Shown: positions 8,497 through 16,155 of the stretch, in pieces
Layout of the letters: the number at the start of each line of letters is the position of its first letter
Position numbering within the stretch: the first letter of the stretch is position 1
Source: Enterocloster clostridioformis
GTDB lineage: Bacteria > Bacillota > Clostridia > Lachnospirales > Lachnospiraceae
NCBI RefSeq assembly: GCF_020297485.1
Contig: NZ_JAIWZC010000001.1
Span: 930,001-994,000 of the forward strand
Reading direction: 5' to 3'
Length of the DNA stretch: 64,000 nt
Notes under the pieces: generated by a model
Database searches by the model: none
What the model saw: the letters and a program-made list of their open reading frames with translations, nothing else
What the model was told of the DNA's origin: nothing
Program-made: the position numbers and the translations under genes

Positions 8497-9577
8497 GTTC
8501 CATCACCTCCCGTCTGTAAATATCGTTCAGTTTCTGGGCCATGCCGTGACTGTTGAAATGCTGTAAAATGCCCCGGTATGAAGCCACCGTGCGTTCCATG
8601 CCCTCTTTGTCTATTTCTCCCATGCGATAGGCCGCAAAGACATATTGAAGGCGTTTTACCATCTTTTTGGCTGTCTTCTTACGCAGTTTTACATGGGTAG
8701 ACCATACACGGAAGCCAACAAATTCAGCACCCATATAAGTGGGGCGTATACAGGTCTTGTTATTCAGTTGTAAGTGCAAACGCTTTGCCAGGAAGTCTGC
8801 CATTTCATTTTTCACCCGCTCCAGGTGCTTTTTGCTGTGGTGAAGTATGATCACATCGTCCATATAGCGGATATAATACCGCAGGCGTAATTTGTGTTTA
8901 CAGAACTGGTCTAACTGGTCCAGATACAGGTTAGCAAACATCTGGCTTGTCAGATTTCCTATAGGCAGCCCAACTTCTGCCAGAAGATCATCAAAAGGCA
9001 CGTCCCCTATATCCGCACCCAGCGGCAGACCGAAATGAGTATCTTCACAATTCACAATACCTTCCAGAATGAAAAGCAGGTCTTTGTCTGCGATCTTCTC
9101 CCGCAGAATATCCATTAAAACTTCATGGTCAATGCGGTAAAAGTATTTGCTTATATCCAATTTCAGATAATAGTATTGTTCCGGCTTCTGCTCTGTCTGG
9201 CGGAACCAGTATTGTAAGCGTTGCACAGCCTTATGGGTGCCTTTATCTTTCCGGCAGGCGTAACTGTCGAAAATAAATTGCTTGTCTAGTAGCGGGTTAA
9301 GCTGCCTGTAAATAGCGTGTTGCGCCACCCTGTCTTTAAAGTCTAGGGCCATGATCAGCCGCTTTTTCGGCTCATACACGAAAAACATTCGATACCGGCC
9401 CACCTTATAAGTAAGCCAAATAAATTCATTCTGTAAATTGATCAGATTTTCTTCCAGCTTTTCCGTGTACGCCATCACGTCCGGGCGGTCACGCTTTTGT
9501 TTTATGCCATCTTTGTAAGCACCGAAAAGATTTTCAAAATCATAAATTTTCGGGAATAGATTTTTGATTTTGTTCAA
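8483..9577 (-). CDS. Reverse transcriptase of the diversity-generating retroelement
   Basis: 364 residues. RT motifs in order: LDISKYF with the first catalytic Asp at 141, IGNLTSQ at 206-212 (the DGR-type G-x3-SQ in place of the retroviral/group II pattern), and YMDD at 238-241. There is no maturase or nuclease domain. The start is TTG with a strong GGAGGT nine bases upstream. With Avd it makes mutagenized cDNA from the template RNA, misincorporating at adenines, and the cDNA replaces the variable repeats. Gene order (target, avd, template, RT) is the same as in Bordetella phage BPP-1. Confidence 0.96.
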   Translation of the reverse strand: MNKIKNLFPKIYDFENLFGAYKDGIKQKRDRPDVMAYTEKLEENLINLQNEFIWLTYKVGRYRMFFVYEPKKRLIMALDFKDRVAQHAIYRQLNPLLDKQFIFDSYACRKDKGTHKAVQRLQYWFRQTEQKPEQYYYLKLDISKYFYRIDHEVLMDILREKIADKDLLFILEGIVNCEDTHFGLPLGADIGDVPFDDLLAEVGLPIGNLTSQMFANLYLDQLDQFCKHKLRLRYYIRYMDDVIILHHSKKHLERVKNEMADFLAKRLHLQLNNKTCIRPTYMGAEFVGFRVWSTHVKLRKKTAKKMVKRLQYVFAAYRMGEIDKEGMERTVASYRGILQHFNSHGMAQKLNDIYRREVMEHDTN

Positions 9578-9827
9578 TGGGGGATACCTCCAAAATCATA
9601 ATAAAAAGGGTGCCGGGCAAATCCACGCCGGGTTCTTCCCGGCGCAGAACGTGGCAAATTGCCAGTTTCCCGCCTGGCTTTCAGACCTTGTGCCTTACTA
9701 ACTGCCTTCCCGGCAATATATATTTTTCCTGCGGCCTGTTCGGCCATTGGAAAGGAAAAAGGCCCCTTATACCCAAATGCACGGGACACAGGCTCGTAAG
9801 CGTGTGCCTTCTGGCCTTGTTTGGGGT
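9578..9827 (-). other. DGR spacer between template repeat and reverse transcriptase
   Basis: 250 bp with no credible gene. In DGRs the spacer between template and RT is part of the template RNA and is needed for cDNA priming. It contains the RT ribosome site at its lower end and several GC-rich short inverted repeats (for example GCCGGG...CCCGGC around 9612-9642), which could fold in that RNA. Confidence 0.55.
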
Positions 9828-9942
9828 TAAGCGGAACGGAAGCCGATGTTCGTGTTGACGTTGGAACGGGGGTTGTTCAAATTGACAGCGGACGCCCCAC
9901 CGTTGGAAGTGTTGTTGAAACTCGAACCACGGAACGGAAGCC
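9828..9942 (-). repeat. DGR template repeat (TR)
   Basis: 115 bp nearly identical to the two variable repeats at 10543-10657 and 44896-45006. Read on the coding (minus) strand it would encode RGSSFNNTSNGGASAV and then NLNNPRSNVNTNIGFRSA, with AAC/AAT asparagine codons exactly at the residues that vary in the targets. It has no ribosome site or start and meets a stop just after GFRSA. All differences from both variable repeats fall at adenines of this strand (8 of 8 and 12 of 12). Confidence 0.97.
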
Positions 9943-9954
9943 CAGACACAGATT

Positions 9955-9989
9955 AAATGGCCTTTTCCCTATAAAAAGGCGGCCATTTT
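9955..9989 (-). other. Long hairpin between avd and the template repeat
   Basis: AAATGGCC...GGCCATTT with an inner GCCTTTT...AAAAGGC pairing. It overlaps the avd stop codon and lies about 12 bp from the template repeat. It could be an RNA element bounding the template transcript or a weak terminator of avd. Confidence 0.5.
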
Positions 9990-10446
9990 ATTGGCCGCTC
10001 TTCTTACCTTTGTTTGAAACTCCATTCACAAACTTTTCATAGTTGCCGATCTGGCCGCCCAGTTGGTTCACCAACTTTGCCCAGTTTTCATACTTGCGGA
10101 ACGGAAGGCAAGGTTTCTTTCCTGGGTACATATCCGGGTCAGCCGCAAGGCGGATGAAATGCCGCAACACGTCCACTTCCGTGTCTAGTTCTCCCAGCGT
10201 GGTTTTCTTATAGTGCTTATTTTCCAGCGTGATCACCAGGCGTAAAATGGTATACATTGACTGCCGGATTTCATGGGCAAGGGTTGCCCGCTCATACTTC
10301 GGAAAATCTTTCAGCGCAATATTTCCGTATTTGATAATTTCATATACCTTGTTTTTCATGCGGAAGTCTTCCGTTTTGGCATTGTCCCCCATACCGTCCA
10401 GCGGCTGCGCCGCCAGGTCTTCCAGCGTTACGTTTTGTTGCTCCAT
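9988..10446 (-). CDS. avd: DGR accessory variability determinant (Avd), four-helix bundle
   Basis: 152 residues. After about 30 N-terminal residues comes the Avd helical-bundle pattern: KVYEIIKYGNIALKDFPKYE, RATLAHEIRQSMYTILRLV, then TTLGELDTEVDVLRHFIRLA, and a final helix near the C-terminus. Avd forms a basic pentameric barrel that binds the reverse transcriptase and template RNA. It sits between the target gene and the template repeat, as in BPP-1. The N-terminal extension carries AQPLDGM, also found in the late regulator at 33789-34265. Confidence 0.9.
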   Translation of the reverse strand: MEQQNVTLEDLAAQPLDGMGDNAKTEDFRMKNKVYEIIKYGNIALKDFPKYERATLAHEIRQSMYTILRLVITLENKHYKKTTLGELDTEVDVLRHFIRLAADPDMYPGKKPCLPFRKYENWAKLVNQLGGQIGNYEKFVNGVSNKGKKSGQ

Positions 10447-10483
10447 GTTTCTTCATTCCTTTGTTGTAGTTTGTGAAAAATAT

Positions 10484-10510
10484 GGGGGGACTTGCTGTCG
10501 CAAGCCCCCA
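10484..10510 (-). other. Hairpin downstream of variable repeat 1
   Basis: GGGGG(a)CTTGC, loop TGTC, GCAAGCCCCC: two 5-bp stems with one bulged A and a 4-base loop, about 33 bp beyond the variable repeat in the coding direction. BPP-1-type DGRs need a short-loop hairpin or cruciform at this place beside the variable repeat. A T-rich tract follows on the minus strand, so it may double as a terminator. The template repeat has no equivalent. Confidence 0.6.
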
Positions 10511-10529
10511 CAGTTTTACGGTTCCCGGT

Positions 10530-11585
10530 TTACAGTTCTACATAAGCGGAACGGAAGCCGAAGTTCGTGTTGACGTGGGAACGGGGGCCGTGCAAACTGA
10601 CAGCGGACGCCCCACCGTGGGAAGTGTTGTGGAAACTCGAACCACGGAACGGAAGCCGCTCCCCGTCATTTCTCGCATAGAACCGATCACCGCCATAAAT
10701 GGCGCTGCTCTCCGGGAACATTCCCATAGCAATCAAAATCTTGGGAATGGTCCCGCCGGAAACTGCTGCCAGGTCCTTAAACGGCAAAGACGGCCACTGT
10801 TCGCCGCTTGAAATGTTGGTCAGCGTGGTGCCGATCTGCGGCGTTGCTCCTGCTGTCTTTAAGTCCACTTTTAAGGTGCCAGCCGTACCGGGTGCCACCA
10901 GGGTGCCGTCCGGCTTAATCGCTTTCCATTCTGTAGAGTCAGCCGCCATGGAGCAGGTGGACTTCATGGCGTTGCCATACGGAATGATCTGGATTTCTCC
11001 ATCCACCAGGCGCATACCAGAAACCCACTCCCACACGTTGCCGCACAGATCAGCAATACCCGCCGGGCTGTGATCGTGATACCAGGTCACAGGGCCGCTT
11101 CCTGTGGCAGTTCTGCCGCCGTCATGCTCCTCGTCAATGTATGAGGTGATACCCTTTTCATGGGCGTGGGTGTAACTCTTTCCCCAGTTGGTATTCCCAC
11201 GGGGCACAGTGCCATTTTTCTGGCTCCACAGGTTCAGCGCTGCAAAGACGCCGTTTTGGTTAAGGTGCCAGCCGTTGCCTTTCTTCCGGCAGGCGGCCAG
11301 CGCCGTATCAAAATTAAGGCTTGCTTTCGGGTCTACCATGGGCAGTGAATATGCCCGGTCATGCTTGATAATGTTCGGATACTTGGAAACCCAGATAACT
11401 TCCTTTTCCACGCCATCCACAACCCACCAAGGCAGCACCTCCTGGGTTCCATCGGTGATAACATCGGAATATTTCATTTTTGGAACCCCTACCATAATGG
11501 AAGGCAGGCCAATGTCATCAAAAATCACTTTATTTGTGGACCCAAAAGACGCAACCGCCAGGGCCAGATCATCAAAATTCTGCAT
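10530..11585 (-). CDS. DGR variable protein 1: FGE-sulfatase/C-type-lectin-fold tail protein, likely receptor-binding
   Basis: 351 residues from the ATG with RBS GGAGGAATAAAGG; an upstream ATG would add 13 residues without a better site. It has the formylglycine-generating-enzyme-like fold signature (ACRKKGNGWHLNQNG, then CGNVWEWVSGMRL) and ends with the DGR-type GFRSA. The last 38 codons hold variable repeat 1, with variable residues on RGSSFHNTSHGGASAVSLHG and the following stretch. It is the last of the tail-fibre genes, so it probably sits at the fibre tip and decides host range. No catalytic role is implied by the fold. Confidence 0.93.
   Translation of the reverse strand: MQNFDDLALAVASFGSTNKVIFDDIGLPSIMVGVPKMKYSDVITDGTQEVLPWWVVDGVEKEVIWVSKYPNIIKHDRAYSLPMVDPKASLNFDTALAACRKKGNGWHLNQNGVFAALNLWSQKNGTVPRGNTNWGKSYTHAHEKGITSYIDEEHDGGRTATGSGPVTWYHDHSPAGIADLCGNVWEWVSGMRLVDGEIQIIPYGNAMKSTCSMAADSTEWKAIKPDGTLVAPGTAGTLKVDLKTAGATPQIGTTLTNISSGEQWPSLPFKDLAAVSGGTIPKILIAMGMFPESSAIYGGDRFYARNDGERLPFRGSSFHNTSHGGASAVSLHGPRSHVNTNFGFRSAYVEL
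10543..10657 (-). repeat. DGR variable repeat 1 (VR1)
   Basis: 115 bp aligned to the template repeat with 8 substitutions, all at template adenines on the coding strand (plus-strand T to A, G or C), and no indels. Its conserved 3' end (CGGCTTCCGTTCCGCTTA) fits the initiation-of-mutagenic-homology role. It encodes the C-terminus of variable protein 1. Confidence 0.96.
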
Positions 11586-11590
11586 ATCCT

Positions 11591-11947
11591 TTATTCCTCC
11601 ATTCCCCATAAAATCAGTGTGCAAAGTGTCATATCAAACGGCACTGCTACCGGGACCATAACGGTTTCCCCGTTTTCGCCCTTCTGGTCACTTTCCTGGT
11701 CCACATATCTGCGGGCAGGGATAACCACCTGGGCAGCATATCTGCGGGACTTCTCCGCCACGCCGTTGATCAGCCCGCCGTCGTCATCCAGGCAAATGTC
11801 AATGGTGTTTTCTTCGTCCCTTTCCTTGGCCGATACCTTCACGGTCAGTTCGTCTTCCCCGTAGGTAAATGTAATTCTTTCAGTAGTTACGGAATAACCC
11901 AAGTGCTGGCCTGGTGTCTTTTCTACTACATTGATTTTAGTAGCCAT
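11591..11947 (-). CDS. Small tail/baseplate protein of unknown function
   Basis: 118 residues, mostly beta-type sequence (ITFTYGEDELTVKVSAKERD, DICLDDDGGLINGVAEKSRR). It lies 6 bp before the variable protein 1 gene and overlaps the end of the preceding small gene. Given its place between tail-fibre genes, a fibre-associated or chaperone role is possible. No family was recognised. Confidence 0.65.
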   Translation of the reverse strand: MATKINVVEKTPGQHLGYSVTTERITFTYGEDELTVKVSAKERDEENTIDICLDDDGGLINGVAEKSRRYAAQVVIPARRYVDQESDQKGENGETVMVPVAVPFDMTLCTLILWGMEE

Positions 11948-12104
11948 ATTTTTTTCCCTCCTTCATAGCTTCCTGGCTTCTCGCCACAATGACGGCGGCA
12001 GCTTCTCTCTGCTCCGGGGTTTCCCGGCCAGACACGCCATAGGAACGCAGCACCGCCGCTTCCTGCTGTCTGCGCTCTTCACTCTTAATCTGTACGTTAG
12101 CCAC
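11937..12104 (-). CDS. Small helical tail-region protein (GTG start)
   Basis: 55 residues starting at GTG with the excellent RBS AAAGGAGG. It is highly charged and helical (VQIKSEERRQQEAAVLRSYG) and ends GKKYGY. It overlaps the preceding gene by 8 bp and the next by 11 bp, so it is packed within the tail-fibre operon. Such short helical proteins near fibre genes are sometimes XkdX-like; here the link is positional only. Confidence 0.65.
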   Translation of the reverse strand: MANVQIKSEERRQQEAAVLRSYGVSGRETPEQREAAAVIVARSQEAMKEGKKYGY

Positions 12105-12597
12105 TGTAAAAGCCTCCTTTCACGAATAATTTCAGAACTACCTGGGTGGCACTTCCTGTAAATTTCACCTTAAAGCCATTTACCAGCTTGTCCGTGATCT
12201 CAACACCATTTACGAAACCGCCAGACGCCGAAACAATCTCCGGCTGTACAGTGTAATTCAAGTTGTTGCGGTTAGTTCCCAGTGCTATGGTCTTCTGGCT
12301 GTTGTTGAACGGGTAACTTTCAGAATTGTTTAACGTCACCTGGATGGTTTCGCCTGCCAGGTCATCCAATTTCTGTCCCTGGTGAATTGCCGAAATAACT
12401 AAAAGCCCCGCAAGTGCGTGGGCTTCTGAAATGCCTGTTTCCATGTGGTTGAAATTCTGGGCGTTCTGTGGTGTGCCCTGCTGCAATACCTCACCTTCAA
12501 CGGGAATGTGGGTGATCGTCCCGTCTGCGTTGGTCTGCTCCCTGTATCGGTCTTCAAATTCCGTTACATGGTCAAGCCACAGTTTTTCTTCATACAT
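12097..12597 (-). CDS. Tail fibre-region protein
   Basis: 166 residues. The N-terminal part (HVTEFEDRYREQTNADGTIT, VLQQGTPQNAQNFNHMETGI) has the linker pattern typical of Firmicutes phage tail proteins that join baseplate to fibre. The C-terminal half is beta-rich (ITDKLVNGFKVKFTGSATQV). It lies downstream of gpI, where fibre genes belong. It is probably a short fibre or connector; the exact role is unknown. Confidence 0.7.
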   Translation of the reverse strand: MYEEKLWLDHVTEFEDRYREQTNADGTITHIPVEGEVLQQGTPQNAQNFNHMETGISEAHALAGLLVISAIHQGQKLDDLAGETIQVTLNNSESYPFNNSQKTIALGTNRNNLNYTVQPEIVSASGGFVNGVEITDKLVNGFKVKFTGSATQVVLKLFVKGGFYSG

Positions 12598-12600
12598 CGT

Positions 12601-12912
12601 TTACACCTCCTCTTCTAAAAATTTGAATGTGAAGCGGTACAATACCCCTTCCTGTACACCCTGCAACAAAATACCTTCCCCCTTGGTTGCCCATGGCTGG
12701 TTATTTTTGTTGTAAAGCTGTACCTTCTGGATGGTCACGTCTGTGCTGCTCTCCGGGGTAATCTGGATATAAACGGCGGTGCGCCCATCCTTCATATGTT
12801 CCCGGCGGTAAATCGGATATTTGCTCGTTTTGCCGCTCACCGTGACCATGGCATAAGAAATAATGTCATCCAGGAAGGTCTGTAAATCTGTAAATGCCTG
12901 CGGTTCCAGCAT
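12601..12912 (-). CDS. Small tail protein downstream of gpI
   Basis: 103 residues (MLEPQAFTDLQTFLDDIISY at the start; YIQITPESSTDVTIQKVQLY in the middle). The beta-rich C-terminal half resembles a small fibre or carbohydrate-binding sandwich. RBS ggaggaacc fits. It lies 18 bp after gpI and 3 bp before the next fibre gene. No family was recognised with confidence. Confidence 0.65.
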   Translation of the reverse strand: MLEPQAFTDLQTFLDDIISYAMVTVSGKTSKYPIYRREHMKDGRTAVYIQITPESSTDVTIQKVQLYNKNNQPWATKGEGILLQGVQEGVLYRFTFKFLEEEV

Positions 12913-12930
12913 GGCAGGTTCCTCCTTTCT

Positions 12931-13929
12931 TTATAATTTCCGGGGACTGCCGCACAGTCTTGTATTGTACTTAAACCCCGTGCCCTCCGCCTGGCTTGTT
13001 ACGCTCCCGCCTGCGGTCTGCTGGTGGGTGTTTCTGCCTGGCACTGTCCCCGCAACGGGCACGGCGTAGGTGCTTCCCTCTGCTTCTGTCTGCGCCGTAA
13101 TGTCAGCGGTTGCAACGCCGCCCCTGGCGCTTCTCTGCGGCGTTTTCCCGGCTTCTGTGACGCCCGCAGGTATATTTCTATACTTGAACATTTCCAGGGC
13201 GGTTTCTGCCGTGATATGGCTTTTGCGGCCTTGGAAAATGACGTTTCGCTGCGGTACAGTTCCAGCCTGTGGCACATTAAAAATAAAGCCTGCTGCCTCT
13301 GTGCCCACAATAATGGCGGCCTCTGCTGTGCCGCCTCTCATGTTTCTGTATGGATATGTGCCAGTTTTTAGCCGCCCCGTCATGGGCGTTTTATAGACCA
13401 CATAGTCTGCATGAGTCTGGATGATACAGGAAATTCTGGTCTGGTAGACCACGCTTTCCAGATGGGAAGAAAGCCGCTTGTACATTTTAACGGCATTGAC
13501 CAACTGGCTAAAGCTGGCCGTTATTCGGTCTTCTGTTACATCACAAACCGCCCGGAAGTGGTGCGGCTCTCCGCCATAGTCGAACCATTCTTCTATTTCA
13601 CTTTGAGGCCACAGGCTCCCCAGTGCCGTTTCAACGGCATATTTTGTGCCCATCTTCTTATGGACCTTGACGCTGTTTTTTACCAAGTCACGTTTGACCT
13701 TTAACGGGTAACTGTAGTCGTACCAGTCAACGTGCATATCGTATGCCAGAACATCCACCAGTTCTTCCGGCAGTTCATCGAACCTGGAATAAATCAGTAC
13801 ATTATCCAGTTGTCCGCTGGTGGTCAGAAGTTCTGCTGCCAGCATTTTTGCCAGTGTCACCATTTTAGGGTCATGGGTCAGCGCTCCGGGAAGAAAGCGG
13901 GAAAAATCAAAATCGTAAATGTTATTCAT
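12931..13929 (-). CDS. Baseplate/tail protein I (P2 gpI-like) with repeat-rich C-terminus
   Basis: 332 residues. Residues 1-180 match the P2 gpI plan (LPELLVDVLAYDMHVDWYDY-like segment here reading ELPEELVDVLAYDMHVDWYD, then KKMGTKYAVETALGSLWP). The C-terminal 140 residues contain about four imperfect repeats of around 30-35 residues, each with a TPQRS/VPQRN/VPGRN/YPYRN core. gpI connects the baseplate to fibres, and the repeats may form a fibre-docking extension. It overlaps gpJ by 8 bp. Confidence 0.85.
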   Translation of the reverse strand: MNNIYDFDFSRFLPGALTHDPKMVTLAKMLAAELLTTSGQLDNVLIYSRFDELPEELVDVLAYDMHVDWYDYSYPLKVKRDLVKNSVKVHKKMGTKYAVETALGSLWPQSEIEEWFDYGGEPHHFRAVCDVTEDRITASFSQLVNAVKMYKRLSSHLESVVYQTRISCIIQTHADYVVYKTPMTGRLKTGTYPYRNMRGGTAEAAIIVGTEAAGFIFNVPQAGTVPQRNVIFQGRKSHITAETALEMFKYRNIPAGVTEAGKTPQRSARGGVATADITAQTEAEGSTYAVPVAGTVPGRNTHQQTAGGSVTSQAEGTGFKYNTRLCGSPRKL

Positions 13930-15061
13930 CCTCTATTCCTCCATTCAGAACCTGCTGGCTGCCCAGCCTTGCTACATGCGTTTCCGGCACCACGGCGAAA
14001 AGCGGTTTTCTGATCTCCACCCGTTTCACGCCTGCTGCCATTAGCATACTGTTAAGGCGGGAAGGGTTAATGTCACGCCCCATTTTTCCTGTCTGCCATT
14101 TTATATACTGTGTCACCGCCTCTTTTGCGGCGGCGTCAATAATATTGCTGCCGGCCTGGCTGTATCTGGGTATATAATAGGTCACATCAATGTCAAACGG
14201 GCTTTCCTGGGGTTTTGATACCGTCACCATATCGGTTAAAGGGCGTATATCGCTTGTGTTCAGCGCTTCCTGTATCTCATTGATCACGGCGTCCGTGGGC
14301 AAGTCCCCATTCTGTAGCAGTATTCTAATATCTACCACGCCAGGTTCTGGGCTTGTTGCTGTCACATCCGCTATGGCCGGGGTAACTGTCTTGACATGGT
14401 AAATGTACCCGTTAATTGGCCCCGCAGTGCTGAAACTCTCCATACTTTCCCGCATACGTTCATAATAGCTGGCGTCATCCTCTTCGTCCGCACCGCCAGC
14501 CGTCCGGGTAATGTTTTCGATTTTCAAGAAATAATCGTAGGCGTCTATAATTTCCTTGACCTGCCCCACGGCAAGATCATTCCCGGCAAGGCCCGGAGTC
14601 AGACACTGGGCGTTCACATCCCCGTAAGTATCCCCTGCCTTAATTTCCAAATCTTTCACCGTGGAAAAAATGATATTGCCGTCAAAGTTTATCCGGGTTC
14701 CGGCTTTTACAATAACGCTTTGCGGCTGCGCCTCTGAAATATGACAGCGAAAAACCGCTATGGCCGGGGAAGCAGGAAGGCGGGGTGTATCCTTGAATAA
14801 TTCTGCCAGGCTGTCCAGGTATTCCCCTTTTGCGTATCTGGGCACGTTCTTTTTGGCGGTTTCATTGATTAAGACCCTCTGCTGTACAATGACAGCCGCC
14901 GCCCAGGCTATAAAAAGGCGTTCCGGGGAAGCAGGGTACACTTTTTTCTTTTTCCCGGTCATTTCCTCATACATCAATTCATATAAGGCAATCAAAGAAT
15001 TTTCTATGGTTTCCACATCGGTTTCCACAAACTCAATATCTGGGTATTCTTTATTCTCCAT
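13922..15061 (-). CDS. Baseplate J-like protein (P2 gpJ)
   Basis: 379 residues: N-terminal helical segment (IALYELMYEEMTGKKKKVYP), then the conserved beta-domain with GTRINFDGNIIFSTVKDLEI and GDVNAQCLTPGLAGNDLAVG, and the region GGADEEDDASYYERMRESME typical of gpJ. It forms the wedge of the contractile-tail baseplate with gpW and gpI, its immediate neighbours on both sides. Confidence 0.93.
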   Translation of the reverse strand: MENKEYPDIEFVETDVETIENSLIALYELMYEEMTGKKKKVYPASPERLFIAWAAAVIVQQRVLINETAKKNVPRYAKGEYLDSLAELFKDTPRLPASPAIAVFRCHISEAQPQSVIVKAGTRINFDGNIIFSTVKDLEIKAGDTYGDVNAQCLTPGLAGNDLAVGQVKEIIDAYDYFLKIENITRTAGGADEEDDASYYERMRESMESFSTAGPINGYIYHVKTVTPAIADVTATSPEPGVVDIRILLQNGDLPTDAVINEIQEALNTSDIRPLTDMVTVSKPQESPFDIDVTYYIPRYSQAGSNIIDAAAKEAVTQYIKWQTGKMGRDINPSRLNSMLMAAGVKRVEIRKPLFAVVPETHVARLGSQQVLNGGIEDE

Positions 15062-15380
15062 CTTCTTTCACCCCTTCCAGTTCCACTATGGGAATAAGCT
15101 GTCCCGTTATGTGGTTTGTTTCGATTGATACACTTGAAATAATCGCCCTTGGTTCGTATTTCTCGATCTGGTCATATACATTCGCCACCATTTCATTTTC
15201 AATCACATTTAGCGGGCGTCCGTAATATTCACTACTTATACCCAGTCCACGCAGCATAGGGGCGGACCCCTGTATGCTGTCCAGAATAATGGCGATATTC
15301 TGTAAAACCGCCTGGTGCATATTAGGCGGGTCCAGGTTAATGTCTGCCAAAAGCTGCCCGTCACCTCTTATAACGTCCAT
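15051..15380 (-). CDS. Baseplate wedge protein, gpW/gp25 family
   Basis: 109 residues with the gp25-like pattern: a short N-terminal strand, NIAIILDSIQGSAPMLRGLG, a tyrosine-glycine-arginine turn (YYGRPLNVIE) and a beta C-terminal half (HITGQLIPIVELEG). gp25/gpW starts sheath polymerisation at the baseplate. It overlaps gpJ by 11 bp. Confidence 0.85.
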   Translation of the reverse strand: MDVIRGDGQLLADINLDPPNMHQAVLQNIAIILDSIQGSAPMLRGLGISSEYYGRPLNVIENEMVANVYDQIEKYEPRAIISSVSIETNHITGQLIPIVELEGVKEDGE

Positions 15381-15384
15381 CCCA

Positions 15385-15786
15385 TCACCTCTTCCCGTAT
15401 TCTTTCAGCGTCACGCTTACTTCTGCCGCCCAGCAGTTCCCTTTATTATCATAGGTGCCCATGCTGGCAGATTGTTTAATGATCGCCCACTTGTATGCCC
15501 CGTACACTCTGCCGCCAATTACCAGGCGTTCCGCCGTGCCGTTTCTGACCATGCCCCGCAGGTCATTGACCGCCTTTAGTGGATTTACTCCCAGGAATAC
15601 GCTGAATTTCATTTTGAAGGTGATCTGCTCCGGCTCCGGTCCTAGAAATTCCAGAAGATCATCCTTTAAGTGCCTGTCATGGGTTGCGTATTTTGCGGAA
15701 GTGTCCCATTTCAGTTCATCAAATGTTTTTACCGTATTCGATGACACTATGAAGGACAGTTTCCCAAACGTGCCTATTTTTGCCAT
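15385..15786 (-). CDS. Tail protein U (P2 gpU-like)
   Basis: 133 residues. It reads IGTFGKLSFIVSSNTVKTFD near the start and WAAEVSVTLKEYGKR at the end, matching the gpU family pattern of an N-terminal strand pair, a central 'HDRHLKDDLLEFLGPEPEQI' segment and a C-terminal strand. In P2 the protein belongs to the tail assembly and probably the tube/baseplate junction. It sits between gpV and gpW, as in related Firmicutes prophages. Confidence 0.8.
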   Translation of the reverse strand: MAKIGTFGKLSFIVSSNTVKTFDELKWDTSAKYATHDRHLKDDLLEFLGPEPEQITFKMKFSVFLGVNPLKAVNDLRGMVRNGTAERLVIGGRVYGAYKWAIIKQSASMGTYDNKGNCWAAEVSVTLKEYGKR

Positions 15787-15789
15787 GTG

Positions 15790-16155
15790 CTACACCTCCC
15801 CCAAAACGTACCCGTCACCGCCTCCGTCTGGGTAATATAAGCACAGAACCATGGTATTTACTTTCGGGTTCCAGTCCGTCACATAGGCAGCGTGGGTATG
15901 ACTTTCCGTGGACAGTGAATCGTTTTTGTCATATTTCAACGTAGTTCCGGCAACCTTGCTGCCTTCCATGGTTCCATCCGCAGGCACAATGACCCTGGGG
16001 CGAGATAGCACTTTAATGGGCGGGGATATGATACCGCCCAAATTGTCAAATTTAACCCTTGCCATCCGTTTGGCCGGGTCATAGGCATGGACGGTTCCTA
16101 TCCTTACGATCTCTTTTAATACCTCCAAAACCTCTTTTTTCTTATCTCCCGTCAT
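15790..16155 (-). CDS. Baseplate assembly protein V-like spike protein
   Basis: 121 residues. It reads RIGTVHAYDPAKRMARVKFD followed by an OB-type set of beta strands (VNTMVLCLYYPDGGGDGYVL), the usual gpV/gp45 N-terminal domain. It lacks the long C-terminal beta-helix of large spikes, so it is a short spike or a hub adaptor. Stop and start are directly adjacent to gpD (16156). Confidence 0.8.
   Translation of the reverse strand: MTGDKKKEVLEVLKEIVRIGTVHAYDPAKRMARVKFDNLGGIISPPIKVLSRPRVIVPADGTMEGSKVAGTTLKYDKNDSLSTESHTHAAYVTDWNPKVNTMVLCLYYPDGGGDGYVLGEV

Noticed and set aside
8483..9577. Retron or group II intron interpretation of the reverse transcriptase
   Set aside because: No maturase, msr/msd or intron structure; the template/variable repeats and Avd identify a DGR.
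9574..9789. Short minus-strand ORF between the RT and the template repeat
   Set aside because: It overlaps the RT start and lies in the DGR RNA spacer; composition and RBS do not support a gene.
10380..10420. AQPLDGM shared by Avd and the late regulator, with about 18 matching bases also at 34121-34145
   Set aside because: Too short to prove a shared origin; may be a small exchanged segment or chance.
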